Source: Burkholderiaceae bacterium (GTDB lineage: Bacteria > Pseudomonadota > Gammaproteobacteria > Burkholderiales > Burkholderiaceae_C). Taken from it: 46,260 nucleotides of DNA. The notes under the pieces are model-generated. The model did not search any database. It worked only from the letters and a program-made list of their open reading frames with translations, and was not told where the DNA came from. The DNA is taken from positions 1-46,260 of the forward strand of contig JANJVX010000227.1 of assembly GCA_024709845.1 (NCBI GenBank), written 5' to 3'. The position numbers and the translations under genes are program-made. The stretch's first letter is position 1. Every line of letters starts with the position of its first letter. Shown here piece by piece: positions 16,290-24,282 of the stretch.

Positions 16290-17655
16290 CCCATGCGCAC
16301 TCGCAGGTGAAGTGGCGCAAAAACTTCGGCTGCTTGGTGATCTTCACGCCCCGGATGCTGGCCGCCTTTTCCTTCACCTCGGCGATCACCTCGGCGGCAT
16401 AGTCGAAGTGGCTTTGCGTGTACATGCGGCGCGGGAAGGCCAGGCGCACCAGCTCCATGCTGTGGTAGGTCTCGACGCCGCTGTCCAGGCGCTTGCCGAA
16501 CATCACCGAGCCGATTTCCACACCCCGGATGCCCCCCTCCAGGTACAGCGCGTTGCACAGCGCCCAGGCCGGGTACTGCTCCACCGGCATGTTGGGCAGC
16601 ACGGTCTTGGCGTCGATATAGACGGCATGGCCGCCGGTGGGGCGCACAAAGCCCACGCCGGCCGCCTCCAGGCGCTCGCCTAGGTACTCGGCGGTGCGCA
16701 GGCGGTAGCGCAGGTAGTCTTCCTCCATGCCCTCTTCCAGGCCCACGGCCAGCGCTTCGAGGTCGCGCCCGGCCATGCCGCCGTAGGTGGGGAAGCCTTC
16801 CATCATGATCAGGCCGTTGCGCACGGCATCCATCCACTCCTCGCTGCGCAGCACGATGAAGCCGCCGATGTTGACCATGCCGTCCTTCTTGGCGCTCATG
16901 GTGGCGCCGTCGGCGTAGGAGAACATTTCCTTGACGATGTCCTTGATCGGCGTGTTCTCGTAGCCCGGCTCGCGCATCTTGATGAACATGGCGTTCTCGG
17001 AGAAGCGGCACACGTCCATGATGAAGGGCTTGTCGTATTTCTTGAGCAGCGCGGCGTAGGCACGGATGTTGGCCATCGACACCGGCTGGCCGCCGCCAGT
17101 GTTGTTGGTCACGGTGATCATGCCGAAGGGAATGCGGTGGCCCTGCTCCTTGAGCACGGCCTCGACGCGTGCCAGGTCGATGTTGCCCTTGAACGGGTAG
17201 TCCAGCGCGGGCTGCAGGCCCTCGGCAATCACCAGGTCCACGGCCTCCACGCCCATGTATTCAAGGTTGCCGCGTGTGGTGTCGAAGTGGCAGTTGTTGG
17301 GCACCAGGTCGCCCGCCTTGCAGGTGGCGCCGAACAGCACCTTCTCAGCCGCGCGGCCCTGGTGCGTGGGCACAAAATATTTCATGCCGGTGATGTCCTG
17401 GATCACCTTTTCCAGGCGGTAGAAGCTGCGCGCGCCGGCGTAGCTTTCGTCGCCTTCCATGATGGCGCCCCACTGGCGGCTGGACATGGCGCCGGTGCCG
17501 GAATCGGTCAGCCAGTCGATCAGCACGTCCTCGGCGCGCAGCTTGAAGACGTTGAGCTTGGCCTCTTCGAGCAGGCGCTCGCGCTCGGAGCGGGTGGTCA
17601 TGCGGATGGGTTCCACACTTTTGATGCGGAAGGGTTCGATCAGGGTTTTGGGCAT
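16285..17655 (-). CDS. tnaA: Tryptophanase-like PLP beta-eliminating lyase
   Basis: 456 aa, PLP-dependent beta-eliminating lyase. The PLP lysine is in TMSAKKDGMVNIGG. The N-terminal half resembles tyrosine phenol-lyase (EPFRIKSVEPI, MSSRQWGAIMEGDESYAG, FPTYGGMAGRDLEA). The residues that separate the two enzymes point to tryptophanase: Asp in CHFDTTRG (Thr in TPL), Ile in GVEIGSVMFG (Arg in TPL), and His in LRHFTCE (Phe in TPL). So I call tryptophanase: tryptophan to indole, pyruvate and ammonia. A good ribosome binding site (AGGAG) precedes the ATG. It is divergent from a BCCT transporter; no TnaC leader or TnaB permease is seen. Confidence 0.85.
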   Translation of the reverse strand: MPKTLIEPFRIKSVEPIRMTTRSERERLLEEAKLNVFKLRAEDVLIDWLTDSGTGAMSSRQWGAIMEGDESYAGARSFYRLEKVIQDITGMKYFVPTHQGRAAEKVLFGATCKAGDLVPNNCHFDTTRGNLEYMGVEAVDLVIAEGLQPALDYPFKGNIDLARVEAVLKEQGHRIPFGMITVTNNTGGGQPVSMANIRAYAALLKKYDKPFIMDVCRFSENAMFIKMREPGYENTPIKDIVKEMFSYADGATMSAKKDGMVNIGGFIVLRSEEWMDAVRNGLIMMEGFPTYGGMAGRDLEALAVGLEEGMEEDYLRYRLRTAEYLGERLEAAGVGFVRPTGGHAVYIDAKTVLPNMPVEQYPAWALCNALYLEGGIRGVEIGSVMFGKRLDSGVETYHSMELVRLAFPRRMYTQSHFDYAAEVIAEVKEKAASIRGVKITKQPKFLRHFTCECAWV

Positions 17656-18044
17656 GTGCGCTCCTGGGTTGTCTTGGTCAGGGGCGCAAAGTTATCACCG
17701 CCAAAAACCCTGTGGTGTCGGTTTTTTCCAACGCCGCGGCAAATTGTCTGAAGGCTGTCGATACACAATAATTTATGGCAAAAATTGGCTTAAGCGCACG
17801 TAAACAAAGCGCCACATGCTATCTTTAGCATAGCTAACTCTCGCCATGATTGCCAAACCCAGGAGCCCGGTACTGAGATCGGGACAGCTTCCTGCAAGCA
17901 AACACCGAAGCCATTAGACTGCCTGCTTTTCTACGGAGCATCTGCACGCTCCGATGCCCGCGCCCTGCTGCCGGGCGGGTCCGCCTTCAGTCCGCGCGGC
18001 GCCCACTTTCCCCAAGCCACACACCAATAATCCGGGAGGAAAGC
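17656..18044. promoter_or_regulatory. Divergent tnaA/BCCT intergenic region
   Basis: 389 nt without a gene, serving both flanking start sites. It contains one palindromic-repeat copy (17779-17838) on the tnaA side. On the transporter side there are two adjacent GC hairpins, CGGAGC-N8-GCTCCG (17934-17953) and GCCCG-N11-CGGGC (17956-17976), followed by a strong Shine-Dalgarno (gggaggaaagc) before the BCCT ATG. I could not fix promoters with confidence and recognise no known riboswitch. Confidence 0.6.
17779..17838 (-). repeat. Palindromic repeat, copy 7 (tnaA/BCCT intergenic)
   Basis: On the minus strand: agctatgctaaagatagc then GGCGCTT, GCGCTT and aagccaattttt. It lies in the divergent promoter region of tnaA and the BCCT gene, outside coding sequence. 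Confidence 0.7.
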
Positions 18045-19571
18045 ATGCAACTTTTCATTTCGGCCGGGCTGATCCTGGCCATTGTTCTATGGGGCGTCGT
18101 CGCCCCGGCGTCGCTGGGCGGCGTGTTTGAAACGGCGCTGGCCACCATCACGCGCAACTTTGGCTGGTTCTACCTGTGGGTGGTGCTGGGCCTGGTGGTG
18201 ATGGCCCTGATTCTGGCTTTCAGCCGCTACGGCGACCTCAAGCTCGGCTCGGAAGACGAAGAGCCCGAATTTTCCATCGGCGCGTGGTTTGCCATGCTGT
18301 TTGCCGCGGGCATGGGCATTGGTCTGGTGTTCTGGGGCGTGGCCGAGCCCGTGTCGCATTACGGCGCGCCCCCACCGGGCATTGCCCCCAACACACCCGA
18401 GGCCGCCAACGCCGCCATGCGCTACAGCTTTTTCCACTGGGGCCTGCACCCCTGGGCGGTGTACAGCATCGTGGCGCTGGCCATTGCGTTCTTTCAATTC
18501 CGCAAGGGCGGCTCGGCACTGGTCAGCACCGCCGTGCAAAGCCTGCCCTGGGGCTGGGCACGCGCCCTGGGCCCGCTGGTGAACGTGCTGGCTGTCATTG
18601 CCACGGCGTTTGGTGTGGCGGCATCGCTGGGCATGGGGGCGCTGCAGATCAACAGCGGTCTGCACCGCGTGCTTGGCCTGCCGGTGGGCCATGCGTCACA
18701 GGTGGGCATCATCGTGGTGACCACGGTGCTGTTCCTGCTGTCGGCCATCACCGGGGTGACCAAGGGGATCAAGTGGCTGTCCACCTTCAACCTCATCATG
18801 GCGGCGCTGCTGGCGCTGGCGGTGTTTGTGCTGGGGCCCACGGTGGTCATCATCGACACCTTCACCAGCACGCTGGGCGCCTACGTGAGCGAGTTTGTAC
18901 GCATGAGCCTGCGCATGACTCCGTTCCGAGACAGCGGCTGGGTGGGCGGCTGGACGGTGTTCTACTGGGCCTGGTGGGTGAGCTGGTCGCCCTTTGTGGG
19001 GCTGTTCATCGCGCGCGTGTCGCGCGGACGCACCATCCGCGAATTCCTGCTGGGCACGGTGCTGGCCCCCACGCTGGCGGCGTTTGTCTGGTTCTCGGTG
19101 TTTGGCGGCACGGCACTGCACATGGAGATCATGCAAGGCCTGCCCATGGCCGAGGCGGTGAAGGCCGATGTCTCGACCGCACTGTTTGCCCTGTTCGACG
19201 CCCTGCCCCTGGGCGCCGTGATGACCTTTGTGGCCACAGTGCTGGTGCTGGTGTTTTTTGTTACCTCAGGCGATTCGGCCACGCTGGTGCTGGGCATGAT
19301 GAGCACCGGCGGCAACGAGAACCCCAGCGCCCGCGTCAAGGTGACCTGGGGCGTGCTGGTGGCGGGTATTGCCATCAGCCTGCTGCTGGCAGGCGGGGTC
19401 AAGGCGGTGCAGACGGCCACCATCGTGTTCGCCCTGCCCTTTACCGGCGTGATTCTGCTGCTGGCAATTGCACTGTGGCGCGGAGTGCGCGACGACTGGC
19501 GCGAGGAACAGCGCCGCGAGCGCACGCTGCGCAAGCGCATGCGCGAAATGGTGGATACCCACCCGCGCTGA
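18045..19571 (+). CDS. BCCT-family transporter (betaine/choline/carnitine type)
   Basis: 508 aa, about 12 membrane helices. The family signature GMGIGLVFWGVAEPVSHYG is near residue 90, and the Trp-rich segment WTVFYWAWWVSWSPFVGLFIARVSRGRTIREF near residue 305. These carriers move quaternary ammonium solutes such as glycine betaine, choline or carnitine with Na+ or H+, or by exchange, in the inner membrane. The N-terminal and C-terminal tails are short; the C-terminus is basic and helical (REEQRRERTLRKRMREM), a feature that in some relatives senses osmotic stress. A strong ribosome binding site precedes it. It ends 17 nt from the convergent GMC oxidoreductase. The substrate is not determined. 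Confidence 0.94.
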   Translation: MQLFISAGLILAIVLWGVVAPASLGGVFETALATITRNFGWFYLWVVLGLVVMALILAFSRYGDLKLGSEDEEPEFSIGAWFAMLFAAGMGIGLVFWGVAEPVSHYGAPPPGIAPNTPEAANAAMRYSFFHWGLHPWAVYSIVALAIAFFQFRKGGSALVSTAVQSLPWGWARALGPLVNVLAVIATAFGVAASLGMGALQINSGLHRVLGLPVGHASQVGIIVVTTVLFLLSAITGVTKGIKWLSTFNLIMAALLALAVFVLGPTVVIIDTFTSTLGAYVSEFVRMSLRMTPFRDSGWVGGWTVFYWAWWVSWSPFVGLFIARVSRGRTIREFLLGTVLAPTLAAFVWFSVFGGTALHMEIMQGLPMAEAVKADVSTALFALFDALPLGAVMTFVATVLVLVFFVTSGDSATLVLGMMSTGGNENPSARVKVTWGVLVAGIAISLLLAGGVKAVQTATIVFALPFTGVILLLAIALWRGVRDDWREEQRRERTLRKRMREMVDTHPR

Positions 19572-19588
19572 ATCGGCCCTGGACCAGA

Positions 19589-21205
19589 TCAGGCCAACAT
19601 TTGCGCAGGCGCCCCTGAGAGGCGCTGTGCCAACCCCTGCGCGAGCCGGTTGACAATGCCATAGATGGACAGCTGGGGGTTCGCGCCCACACTGGTCGGG
19701 AAGATAGAGCCGTCATGCACGGACACGTTGTCCACCTGCCAGTGCACGCCATCGGGGCGCACCACGCCCAGCGCCTCGGTGCCCGCCAGGCCGCAGCCCC
19801 CCATCACATGGGCGCTGACCACCTTGGTCAGCAAGGGCTTCATGGGCAGCTGTTCAATGGCGGCCCGGGCCTGTGCCCAGGAGGTGTAGGGCCGCGCCAT
19901 TTCGTGCACCGGAAGCACCTCCTGCGCGCCCGAGGCGAACTGCAGCTCGGCCATGGCCAGCAGGGCGCGGCGCGCGCCGTCCATCACGAAATCGGTCAGC
20001 GGATAGTCGAGCGCCGCAGAGCCGTCGCCCCGCAACTGCACCCGCCCCCCCTGCGATTGCGCATGGAAGCCGTCGCGCAGCAAGGCCAGCAGCACATGGG
20101 TGCGCGGAAACTTGGCCAGCAGGTCGGCATGTGTCTGCCCATGGCCCGGCAGCGTCGTCGCCAGAATCACCGGATGCAAGGGCGGCGCCTCCAGCTTGAA
20201 GCCGATGGGGCCGTCGATGGGCTGGGTTTCCAGGAAATGGTCGGTATAGATGGTTTGCGGCGCGCCCGACCAGCCCTCCACCTTTTGCTCCAGCACGGCG
20301 GCGGACATCACCACCGGGTGCAGAAAAGTGCGCGTGCCCAGGCGGCCGTGCGGGTCGGGTGCCTTGGAGCGCAGCAGCACGGCCGGAGAATTGATGGCGC
20401 CGCCCGCCAGCACGAAATGCCGCGCCACGACGGTGGTATGCGCACCGCCCTGCACCGCCCCATTGGGCTGTACGGCCACGCAGCGCAGCGCCTGGGCCTT
20501 GCCGCCGCTCATCACCAGCTGCTCGGCGCGCGTTTCGACCAGCAGCGTGGCCCCCTTGTCGAGCGCCTCGGGAATGGTGGTCACCAGCATGGACTGCTTG
20601 GCGTTGGTGGGGCAGCCCATGCCGCAGGAACCCAGGCTCCAGCATCCCTTGACGTTGCGCGCAATGGCCGCCGAGGGAATGCCCAGCTTGTCGGCGCCGC
20701 GCCGCAGCAGATCGTTGTTCTCGTTCGGTGGCACCAGCCACGGCGTGACGTTGAGCCGCCGCTCGGCCTGCTCGAAATACGGGTCCAGGGCCGCGCGGCT
20801 GAAGTCGTCGAGGCCAAAGTGCTGCTGCCAGTGCTGCAGCGTGGGCACGGGGGTGCGGAAGGAGCTGGTCCAGTTCACCGTGGTGGAGCCCCCCACGCAG
20901 CGGCCCTGCAGGATGGAGATGGCCTTGTCCGTGGTCTTGCGGCTGCCGCTCTCCTGGTAGAGCGCGGGGTAGGCCTCGGACTCGCGCTGGCGGAAATCGC
21001 TGCTGCTCTTGAGCGGCCCCTCCTCCACGATCACCACATTCAGGCCCGCGCGGGACAGCAGTTCGGCGGTGATGCCCGCCCCCGCGCCCGAGCCCACGAT
21101 GGCGACGTCGCAGGTGATTTTTTCAGGCAGGGCGCCATGCGCGCCGCCCAGCACTTTCCAGCCGCGCTGCAAACCATCGCGAATGGGGTCGGGAAAATTG
21201 CTCAT
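19589..21205 (-). CDS. GMC-family FAD oxidoreductase
   Basis: 538 aa. The FAD-binding Rossmann motif is VAIVGSGAGAGITAELLSRAGLNVVIVEEG (about 34-63). The GMC segment GRCVGGSTTVNWTSSFR follows, then LAGGAINSPAVLLRS, and the C-terminal SAHVMGGCGLAG...NVSVHDGSIFPTSVGANPQLSIYGIVNRLA with the active-site His. It oxidises alcohols, sugars or sterol-like compounds; the substrate is not readable. No signal peptide is seen, but the gene downstream of the small Tat-signal protein (18 nt gap) suggests a dehydrogenase complex in which the partner supplies export, as in gluconate 2-dehydrogenase-type enzymes. No cytochrome c subunit gene is adjacent. Confidence 0.92.
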   Translation of the reverse strand: MSNFPDPIRDGLQRGWKVLGGAHGALPEKITCDVAIVGSGAGAGITAELLSRAGLNVVIVEEGPLKSSSDFRQRESEAYPALYQESGSRKTTDKAISILQGRCVGGSTTVNWTSSFRTPVPTLQHWQQHFGLDDFSRAALDPYFEQAERRLNVTPWLVPPNENNDLLRRGADKLGIPSAAIARNVKGCWSLGSCGMGCPTNAKQSMLVTTIPEALDKGATLLVETRAEQLVMSGGKAQALRCVAVQPNGAVQGGAHTTVVARHFVLAGGAINSPAVLLRSKAPDPHGRLGTRTFLHPVVMSAAVLEQKVEGWSGAPQTIYTDHFLETQPIDGPIGFKLEAPPLHPVILATTLPGHGQTHADLLAKFPRTHVLLALLRDGFHAQSQGGRVQLRGDGSAALDYPLTDFVMDGARRALLAMAELQFASGAQEVLPVHEMARPYTSWAQARAAIEQLPMKPLLTKVVSAHVMGGCGLAGTEALGVVRPDGVHWQVDNVSVHDGSIFPTSVGANPQLSIYGIVNRLAQGLAQRLSGAPAQMLA

Positions 21206-21223
21206 ATGCTGACAAGGTCGGTT

Positions 21224-21730
21224 TCAGATGGCCATAGGACCGGGGTAGCCCACCACGGACCAGGTGCTCTCTTCGGAGAAATAGGCACCGCCCACGATCT
21301 CGTGCAGCGCCAGATAGGCCTGCTGGCGCACCGCCAGGCTGGAGAAGCGCATGCCATCCAGGGCGGCCTGCACCTGGGCGTCGGTGGCATCGGGCCAATC
21401 CGTGGCCAGGCCCGCCAGCCCCAGGCGCCCCGGCGCGGTGCACAGCAGCCCCACCAGCTGTGACAGTTCGGCCTGCACATGGGGCGGCAGGTTTTGCGCC
21501 AGCGTGTCGATGCGCTCGACCATGCCTTGCACCGCCTGCGCCCGGTCCTGCGGGCCGGTCGGCAGGGTGCCCTGGAGGATGGCGCGCCCCAGACTGGCAA
21601 ACAGCGCGCGGGCGGGCGCGGTCAGCCGCCCGTTGTCCAGCCCGGGCCGCAGCAGCACTGCGGCACCTCCGGCCAAGGCCAGCGCCACGCCCGAAACCAG
21701 GCCCAGCTTCAAGAGGGATCTTCTTTGCAT
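21224..21730 (-). CDS. Small Tat-signal partner of GMC oxidoreductase
   Basis: 168 aa. The N-terminus MQRRSLLKLGLVSGVALALAGGAAVLL is a twin-arginine-type signal (RRSLLK). The mature part has helical Leu/Ala-rich segments and ends STWSVVGYPGPMAI. The layout resembles the small subunit (subunit 3) of gluconate 2-dehydrogenase-type complexes that accompany and help export a GMC flavoprotein. It lies upstream of the GMC gene with an 18-nt gap. Probably it carries the FAD subunit across the membrane in a folded state; this is inference from gene context. Confidence 0.82.
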   Translation of the reverse strand: MQRRSLLKLGLVSGVALALAGGAAVLLRPGLDNGRLTAPARALFASLGRAILQGTLPTGPQDRAQAVQGMVERIDTLAQNLPPHVQAELSQLVGLLCTAPGRLGLAGLATDWPDATDAQVQAALDGMRFSSLAVRQQAYLALHEIVGGAYFSEESTWSVVGYPGPMAI

Positions 21731-21760
21731 CTTTCTACTATCGCACGCGATGCAAAGGAG

Positions 21761-21784
21761 GCTCTAGAGGCTGGCGCCTAGAGC
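21761..21784. repeat. Inverted repeat GCTCTAG...CTAGAGC
   Basis: A 7-bp perfect stem around a 10-nt GC loop, in the 167-nt gap between the small Tat protein and the carbonic-anhydrase-like gene. There is no T-tract on either side, so I do not call it a terminator. It might be an operator or a remnant of another repeat. Confidence 0.4.
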
Positions 21785-21897
21785 ATATGGGGGTTTACAT
21801 CGATGCCGCACTGGCCGCGCACGGAAGCCCCCGGCAGGCATTCGCCGGACGGCAAACCCATGCAAATTGCGTCAAAACCCGTCTTTCAAATCCAAAA

Positions 21898-22977
21898 TCA
21901 TCCAAGGGACTGGTATTCCGGCGTTTCAAGCGGCTCCAGCCGGCGTGCCCGCCAGTCCAGCACCGCTTTGCGGACATGCATTTTTTCAGCCAGTGCGGGA
22001 AACTGCGCCGCGATCACCCCGGCAGCGAAATCTGCCAGAAAGGCCGACTTGAGCACGGCACGGGCGCGGTCCATCCCGATCTCCTCATAGGGCACCGAGG
22101 CAAGCAGCAGGAAGCCATCGTCCGGAATGCGTCCGCGCGCCATGTTGGCCTCGATGATGCTGGCCGCCTTGCCCACCGGGTCGGCCAGATCGGGGCTGTA
22201 GGGGCCGACAATCAGGGCCAGATTGGGCATGTGCAGGAAGTCAAAGCCCCTCCCCAGGCAGATCATCCACTCGCGGTGCTCGATGTCGGCGGCGCGGTGC
22301 ATCTGGCGCACCTCCCGGATGTGCGCCTGGTTGCCGCACAGCAGCGGCAACAGGTCGTGGCGTATCTGCCGTGGCATGTCGGGAAACAGCGCGGCCAGCC
22401 GCTGCATCAGCCCATCCTCATCAAGCCCGTCCGCCTGCGACAAGTCCAGAACCTCTCCCTGCCCACCGTGGATCAGCAAGGCATCCTCGTCGGTCTCGAA
22501 GCCGCACAGCAGCGGGTACACGGTGCCGTGGCCCAGGCCAAACACCGACTCGACCTGCGCCTTGATATGGCGCGTGTGCGCAATGGCGGCGGCCGTGTCG
22601 CCATTGAACCCGGCGCAACCACGGTGCACGCTGCCGCGCGAGAAGTGGTAGGTGATGACGAGCAGCACCTGCCGTCCCTCGCGCACGCACCGCTGCACAT
22701 AGCCCGCGAGCACCTCGCCCAGATGCGGCCAGCCCAGGTCGAAAATTCCTCCCAGGTTGCGAAACGGCTGGATGATGCCCAGCGGCGTATTGGTGGCCAC
22801 CGGAATGTTGATGCGTCCATCCATGCACTTGAGCACCGCAATGGCCGTGGGATGCAAGGCCTGGTAGCGCTCGCGCGCCAGCCAGTTTTCGGGGCTGCCA
22901 AAGCGCGCGGCGTAGTCGCGCGCACGCTCGAAAAGCCAGTCGATCCGCTGGTTGATCGGTTTGCCGTGAATGTCCAT
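21898..22977 (-). CDS. Divergent beta-carbonic-anhydrase-like protein
   Basis: 359 aa from MDIHGKPINQRIDW. The longer ORF adds low-quality upstream sequence. Near residue 50 is KCMDGRINIPV, which fits the beta-CA CxDxR zinc/dyad motif (C51, D53, R55); 67 residues later comes SVHRGCAGF, fitting HxxC (H118, C121). Order and spacing match beta-carbonic anhydrases (zinc held by Cys-His-Cys), but the protein is far longer than the usual ~220 aa, with an extra C-terminal ~200 residues containing further His and Cys. It may resemble carboxysomal CsoSCA in being extended, but there are no carboxysome genes here. It would interconvert CO2 and bicarbonate if active. No signal peptide. Confidence 0.6.
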   Translation of the reverse strand: MDIHGKPINQRIDWLFERARDYAARFGSPENWLARERYQALHPTAIAVLKCMDGRINIPVATNTPLGIIQPFRNLGGIFDLGWPHLGEVLAGYVQRCVREGRQVLLVITYHFSRGSVHRGCAGFNGDTAAAIAHTRHIKAQVESVFGLGHGTVYPLLCGFETDEDALLIHGGQGEVLDLSQADGLDEDGLMQRLAALFPDMPRQIRHDLLPLLCGNQAHIREVRQMHRAADIEHREWMICLGRGFDFLHMPNLALIVGPYSPDLADPVGKAASIIEANMARGRIPDDGFLLLASVPYEEIGMDRARAVLKSAFLADFAAGVIAAQFPALAEKMHVRKAVLDWRARRLEPLETPEYQSLG

Positions 22978-23111
22978 TGCGCGGCCTCGGTCGGTTGAAG
23001 AGGGAAAGCGAAGGTTCCGTGGCGAAGTATCGCACCGGGCCCGGCCCACGCACCCTGGCAAATGCCCGGCTCCGGCTTCAGTGAGAAAATCGCGGGTTCT
23101 GCGAGCCTGCC

Positions 23112-24164
23112 GTGCGCAAGGACTCGTGCACCGTGTATTCACCCCCGCCCTCACTCTTGAAAACCGCCCCGACCCATCACCGATACAGCCCCTGGCGCAT
23201 GTCCGTCGCGCCCATGATGGACTGGACCGACCGCCATTGCCGCTACCTGCACAGGCTGCTGAGCCGGAACACCCTGCTCTACACCGAAATGGTGACCACC
23301 GGCGCCCTGATCCACGGCGACGTGGCGCGCCACCTGCGCTACAACGCCGAGGAGCACCCGGTGGCCCTGCAGCTGGGCGGCAGCGAGCCCGCCGACCTGG
23401 CGCATTGCGCCCGCCTGGGCGAACAATGGGGCTATGACGAAATCAACCTCAACTGCGGCTGCCCCAGCGAGCGCGTGCAGCGCGGCGCCTTTGGCGCCTG
23501 CCTGATGAACGAGCCGCAACTGGTGGCCGACTGCGTGAAGGCCATGGTGGACGTGGTGCAAGTGCCCGTGACGGTCAAGCACCGAATCGGCATCGACAAG
23601 GACGAGAGCTACGCCTTCGTGCGGGACTTCATCGGCACCGTGGCCGAGGCAGGCTGCAAGGTGTTCATCGTGCACGCCCGCAACGCCTGGCTCAAGGGCC
23701 TGTCACCCAAGGAAAACCGCGAAATTCCCCCGCTGCGCTACGCGGTGGTGCGCCAGCTCAAGCAGGACTTTCCGCACCTGACCATTGCCATCAATGGCGG
23801 GCTCAGCACCGATGCCCTGGTGCAGGAAGAGTTGCAGCACCTCGACGGCGTGATGGTGGGCCGCGAGGCTTACCACAACCCCTGGTGGCTGGCGCGCTGG
23901 GATGCGCTGTATTACGGCGCGCCCGAGAGCACCCTCACCCGCGAAACGGTCGAGGCGGCCATGGTGGACTACATGGAACGCGAGGCCGCGCAGCATGGCA
24001 CGCACTGGTACGCCATAGCCCGCCACATGCTGGGCCTGCGCCACGGCATGCCGGGGGCACGCCGCTGGCGCCAGGTCTGGAGCGATCACCGCCTCAAGGA
24101 CCGCCCGCCACGCGAGGTGATGGCGCTGGCACAGGCGGCATCGCGGGGCACGCCGCTCCCCTGA
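23112..24164 (+). CDS. dusA: tRNA-dihydrouridine synthase A
   Basis: 350 aa. The FMN-binding TIM-barrel opening is RMSVAPMMDWTDRHCRYLHRLLS, typical of DusA. The catalytic Cys is in EINLNCGCPSERVQRGAFGACLM, and HARNAWLKGLSPKENREIPPL and INGGLSTDALVQEEL follow. It reduces U20/U20a in the D-loop of tRNAs using NADPH. The start codon is uncertain: GTG at 23112 or GTG at 23133, with the conserved part beginning only near residue 29. It is divergent from the carbonic-anhydrase-like gene, with 134 nt between. Confidence 0.95.
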   Translation: MRKDSCTVYSPPPSLLKTAPTHHRYSPWRMSVAPMMDWTDRHCRYLHRLLSRNTLLYTEMVTTGALIHGDVARHLRYNAEEHPVALQLGGSEPADLAHCARLGEQWGYDEINLNCGCPSERVQRGAFGACLMNEPQLVADCVKAMVDVVQVPVTVKHRIGIDKDESYAFVRDFIGTVAEAGCKVFIVHARNAWLKGLSPKENREIPPLRYAVVRQLKQDFPHLTIAINGGLSTDALVQEELQHLDGVMVGREAYHNPWWLARWDALYYGAPESTLTRETVEAAMVDYMEREAAQHGTHWYAIARHMLGLRHGMPGARRWRQVWSDHRLKDRPPREVMALAQAASRGTPLP

Positions 24165-24282
24165 CGCCGTATCAATGCTTGCACCGCACTTTGAATGGAG
24201 CGCGGCCCAGGCCAGCAGCCACCGCGCAAGGGGCGCCCCTTCCCTGCACGCACAGCGAGACGAGTGAAAGGGGTTGCGCCAC

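Noticed and set aside
16285-17655. Tyrosine phenol-lyase
   Set aside because: The three residues that distinguish it from tryptophanase are of the tryptophanase type.
17840-18044. Riboswitch before the BCCT transporter
   Set aside because: Hairpins are present but match no known riboswitch consensus that I can recognise.
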